From the NCBI GenBank assembly GCA_023212695.1, contig JALCCG010000349.1, positions 1 to 20,418 on the forward strand: 20,418 nt of DNA, in the 5' to 3' direction. Of this stretch, positions 18,401 through 20,418 are shown piece by piece; position 1 is the first letter of the stretch; the number at the start of each line of letters is the position of its first letter. The position numbers and the translations under genes are program-made. The notes under the pieces were generated by a model. That model was given only the letters and a program-made list of their open reading frames with translations, was not told the DNA's origin and made no database searches. This DNA comes from Sporisorium sorghi (Eukaryota; Basidiomycota; Ustilaginomycetes; Ustilaginales; Ustilaginaceae).

Positions 18401-18792
18401 AGCTCTTCGCCGAGGAGGTGCCGCTGGACGAGTTCAGTTTGACGGAAGATGACAAGATCATCAACGTCTTCCACTTTAGCAAGGAGCTGGTGCGCACGCA
18501 CGGTGTGCCGTTCCGCTTTGTGGTGAAACGCAACGAGCCGTTCCGCGAGACGCGCAGGCGGCTGCAGGAGCGTCTCGAGGTGCCCGAGAAGGAGTTTGCG
18601 AAGTTCCGGTTCGCGTTGGTGCAGTCGTCGACGTACAAGCAGCCGACGTACTTGGAAGACGAGGATCTGCTGTACGAGCACAAGTTCCAGCCGGACGACG
18701 CGCTCGGTCTGGACCACACGGACCGCTCGGGTCGTGCGGGCAGGTTCGGCAACAATGTCGTTCAGGACAAGGGCATTCGCATTCGCAGCTGA
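15439..18792 (+). CDS. UBP15: Ubiquitin-specific protease Ubp15/USP7 type
   Basis: This is a cysteine deubiquitinase that removes ubiquitin from substrates. In yeast Ubp15 acts in peroxisome export and endocytosis; USP7 is the animal counterpart. It is a single-exon, 1117-residue frame starting in a strong context (CACCATGG). The N-terminal MATH/TRAF-like domain covers about 50-190 ([28 protein letters not shown]). The USP domain spans about 208-532. The Cys box [20 protein letters not shown] gives catalytic Cys219, the His box [11 protein letters not shown] gives His462, and [10 protein letters not shown] gives Asp479, in the same spacing as USP7 Cys223/His464/Asp481. The remaining ~580 residues form the tandem ubiquitin-like tail of USP7 (ICP0-binding type region, then the C-terminal UBL pair). 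Length and order match USP7 (1102 residues). All catalytic residues are intact. Confidence 0.96.
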   Translation: [1117 protein letters not shown]

Positions 18793-20418
18793 GTGCAGAA
18801 AGCGCACGCATATGCCGATTATTTTCTTCGTCTCTTCTGTTTCTGCTTCTCTTTCTTCGCTTTGACCAAGTTTTCTTTTCCCACAACATGATTCTGTCTC
18901 ACGAAATGCATTCCAGTCTCGATGTTACCAGTCATGCCACAGCTTGTGCACAGATGAAAGTGAAGCCGAGGAGAGAGAATGTGTTCGTCTTGGGTCCGCC
19001 GTTCGACCGCCTTCTACGAGGATGATAGAGAAGGGGTCGATTGGGGAGAGCGACGAAGCCAGTTGATCAATTCGGGATTTGTTTGTCGTGTGTTTACGAC
19101 GGTTGTTGGACGTGACCCTATCCAAGCAGCGACACAAACAGCCCCTCTGTGACCACGACAGTGAAGCAGCAACGAAAACAAGCCCAATCGATCAAAGTGA
19201 CAAAAGCAAAAGGAAACAAGTAGCAGAGGATCCCAGACCAAGAGTAGTCACGCGTCGAGTTGGCTCTTCTCTTTGAAGCAAAGAGAAGAGACGCCACCGA
19301 TTGCACTCAAGCCTTCACCTCCAACAGAGGCTCAGCATCCTCCTTACCCCGAAACTAGCGCCCCTTTCGAGAACGAAAAGGTTACGCAGCTAGCAGCCGC
19401 GCCTCACAGCCAAAAAGCTGGTACAGGCTCAACTCGATCTACTTTGGCGACCCGGTTCCAATCTCTACGCGTCGTGCTGCAGCTCCTTCTAGAGGGTATT
19501 CGTTCTGCCGTGGCAACTTCCGGCCATTCCAGTGCGCGTGGGATCCCCGCACCACACGCAAACTTCACACCAAGGAACCGTGCCCAAGCAAAACCCATGG
19601 GGTGCCCAAGCATCAACGTGTGCCCCACCGGTGCGGCTTGACCTAGAGACCGTGTACCCTCTTCCTTGCCCGGCCCATGTTTGGTGGAGGGTGGTGTCTT
19701 GGGGTTGCATTGCTCTAGCGCCAATCACCGGCGTGGCGAAGGTCGAGACACGTTGATGGGGCCTCGTCGTGTGTGGGCAAAAGGGCCACGGACGCAACGA
19801 AACCGTTACGGACGCACTGGGTGTGGTGGGAGAGAAGGTAGGCTTGCAAGGAACGAGCGCTGACAAGCACGACGCTTGACGAGAGTATCATTTCTGGTGT
19901 GGGCACTTTGGTGTCTGTACGCAAGAAGAATTGCAAAAAGACGGCCAGCGCTTTAAAGCTTGAACTCGCCCAGCTAGAGCAGATGTTTCGAGAAGAAGCC
20001 CACGGTGCGCATCGGCCGCGTCTACAGTCAAAGACCACATCGGCAGCGCGACGAGCATCGCAGCCCTCCCGGAGATCGAGAACGGCCTCGGCATGAAAAG
20101 CCGAAAAGGCAGGAGGAGTACGCGGACCTTCCCACTCGCAAGGGTCCGCCCGAGGGGCGAACCAGGATTAAAGGCGCATCCAACCAGGATGGCCTGGCGA
20201 GTAACGGTGGCCTTCAGACTGGAAGCCGTCTACTTTGTTTCTCGAGCATTTGACACGTCGTCGGATAGGGCTCGATTTGTTGCTTTGTCGAAGGTCAAAG
20301 GGGGGGGGGGGGGGGGATAAGGCAGCAAAAAATTTAAACAAAACCGAAGGAACGACTTACCCGAAAAAGGGGGGGGAGGGGTGGGATTGGCACGGCCAAA
20401 TTTGTAAAAAAGAACAGC
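18793..20418. other. Right flank without a confident gene
   Basis: These 1.6 kb start with the UBP15 3' flank. I see no recognised protein, tRNA or rRNA. One + strand stretch, about 19839-20096, is protein-like (SVRKKNCKKTASALKLELAQ, then a short helical and basic tail) but has no ATG near its start and follows an in-frame TAG; an AG there could be an acceptor. Another frame at about 19273-19641 is Pro/Ala-rich and also lacks an ATG near its start. Both are weak. Confidence 0.45.
20300..20316 (+). repeat. G homopolymer run
   Basis: Seventeen G bases in a row, followed within 70 bases by a second G-rich block near 20370. It could form a G-quadruplex, but the assembly of such runs is error-prone. 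Confidence 0.85.

Noticed and set aside
15631..18807. A 1058-codon open frame antisense to UBP15
   Set aside because: It is a shadow of the strongly codon-biased UBP15 gene. The translation is rich in Leu, Val, His and Arg, has no recognised domain, and the sense strand is a complete intact enzyme.
20300..20418. Possible telomere or chromosome end at the right edge
   Set aside because: The G runs are plain homopolymers and not TTAGGG repeats, so there is no telomere evidence.

Overview
The window looks like nuclear DNA of a smut-type basidiomycete (Ustilaginomycotina; inferred). The evidence is compact GC-rich genes, few short introns with GTGAGT or GTAAG donors and CTGAC-like branch sites, and proteins closest to the fungal forms of housekeeping families. 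No database search was possible, so names rest on recognised motifs and on lengths that fit the families. There are no prokaryotic operons, mobile elements, CRISPR arrays, tRNAs or rRNAs that I can support.

Layout from left to right: DIB1 (U5 snRNP thioredoxin-like protein, three exons, +); an Ies4-like INO80 chromatin subunit (+); PRP18 (second-step splicing factor, -), convergent with the previous gene; COX12 (cytochrome c oxidase subunit 6B, three exons with an unusually long 750-nt second intron, +); an FRM2-like nitroreductase (-); PEX10 (peroxisomal RING ubiquitin ligase, +), divergent from FRM2; a secreted-ectodomain, single-pass membrane protein with a C-terminal SH3 domain (two exons, -), convergent with PEX10; then 3.6 kb without a confident gene; UBP15/USP7-type deubiquitinase (+, intronless); and a 1.6-kb right flank with no confident gene.

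The genes are mostly unrelated housekeeping functions: pre-mRNA splicing (DIB1, PRP18), chromatin, respiration, peroxisome biogenesis and ubiquitin turnover. Two possible functional links exist. DIB1 and PRP18 both act in the spliceosome. FRM2 (tied to fatty-acid signalling in yeast) and PEX10 share one divergent promoter region, and Ubp15 has been linked to peroxisome export in yeast.

The least explained part is the reverse strand of about 12.97-14.64 kb. It holds several codon-biased, protein-like segments, a C-x2-H-x20-C-x2-C motif and two AATAAA signals just past a stop codon, but the frames do not join cleanly. It may be an unannotated spliced gene or a decaying one. The PEX10 RING finger also has Asp where a zinc-binding Cys is normally found. 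I found no complete new multi-gene system.
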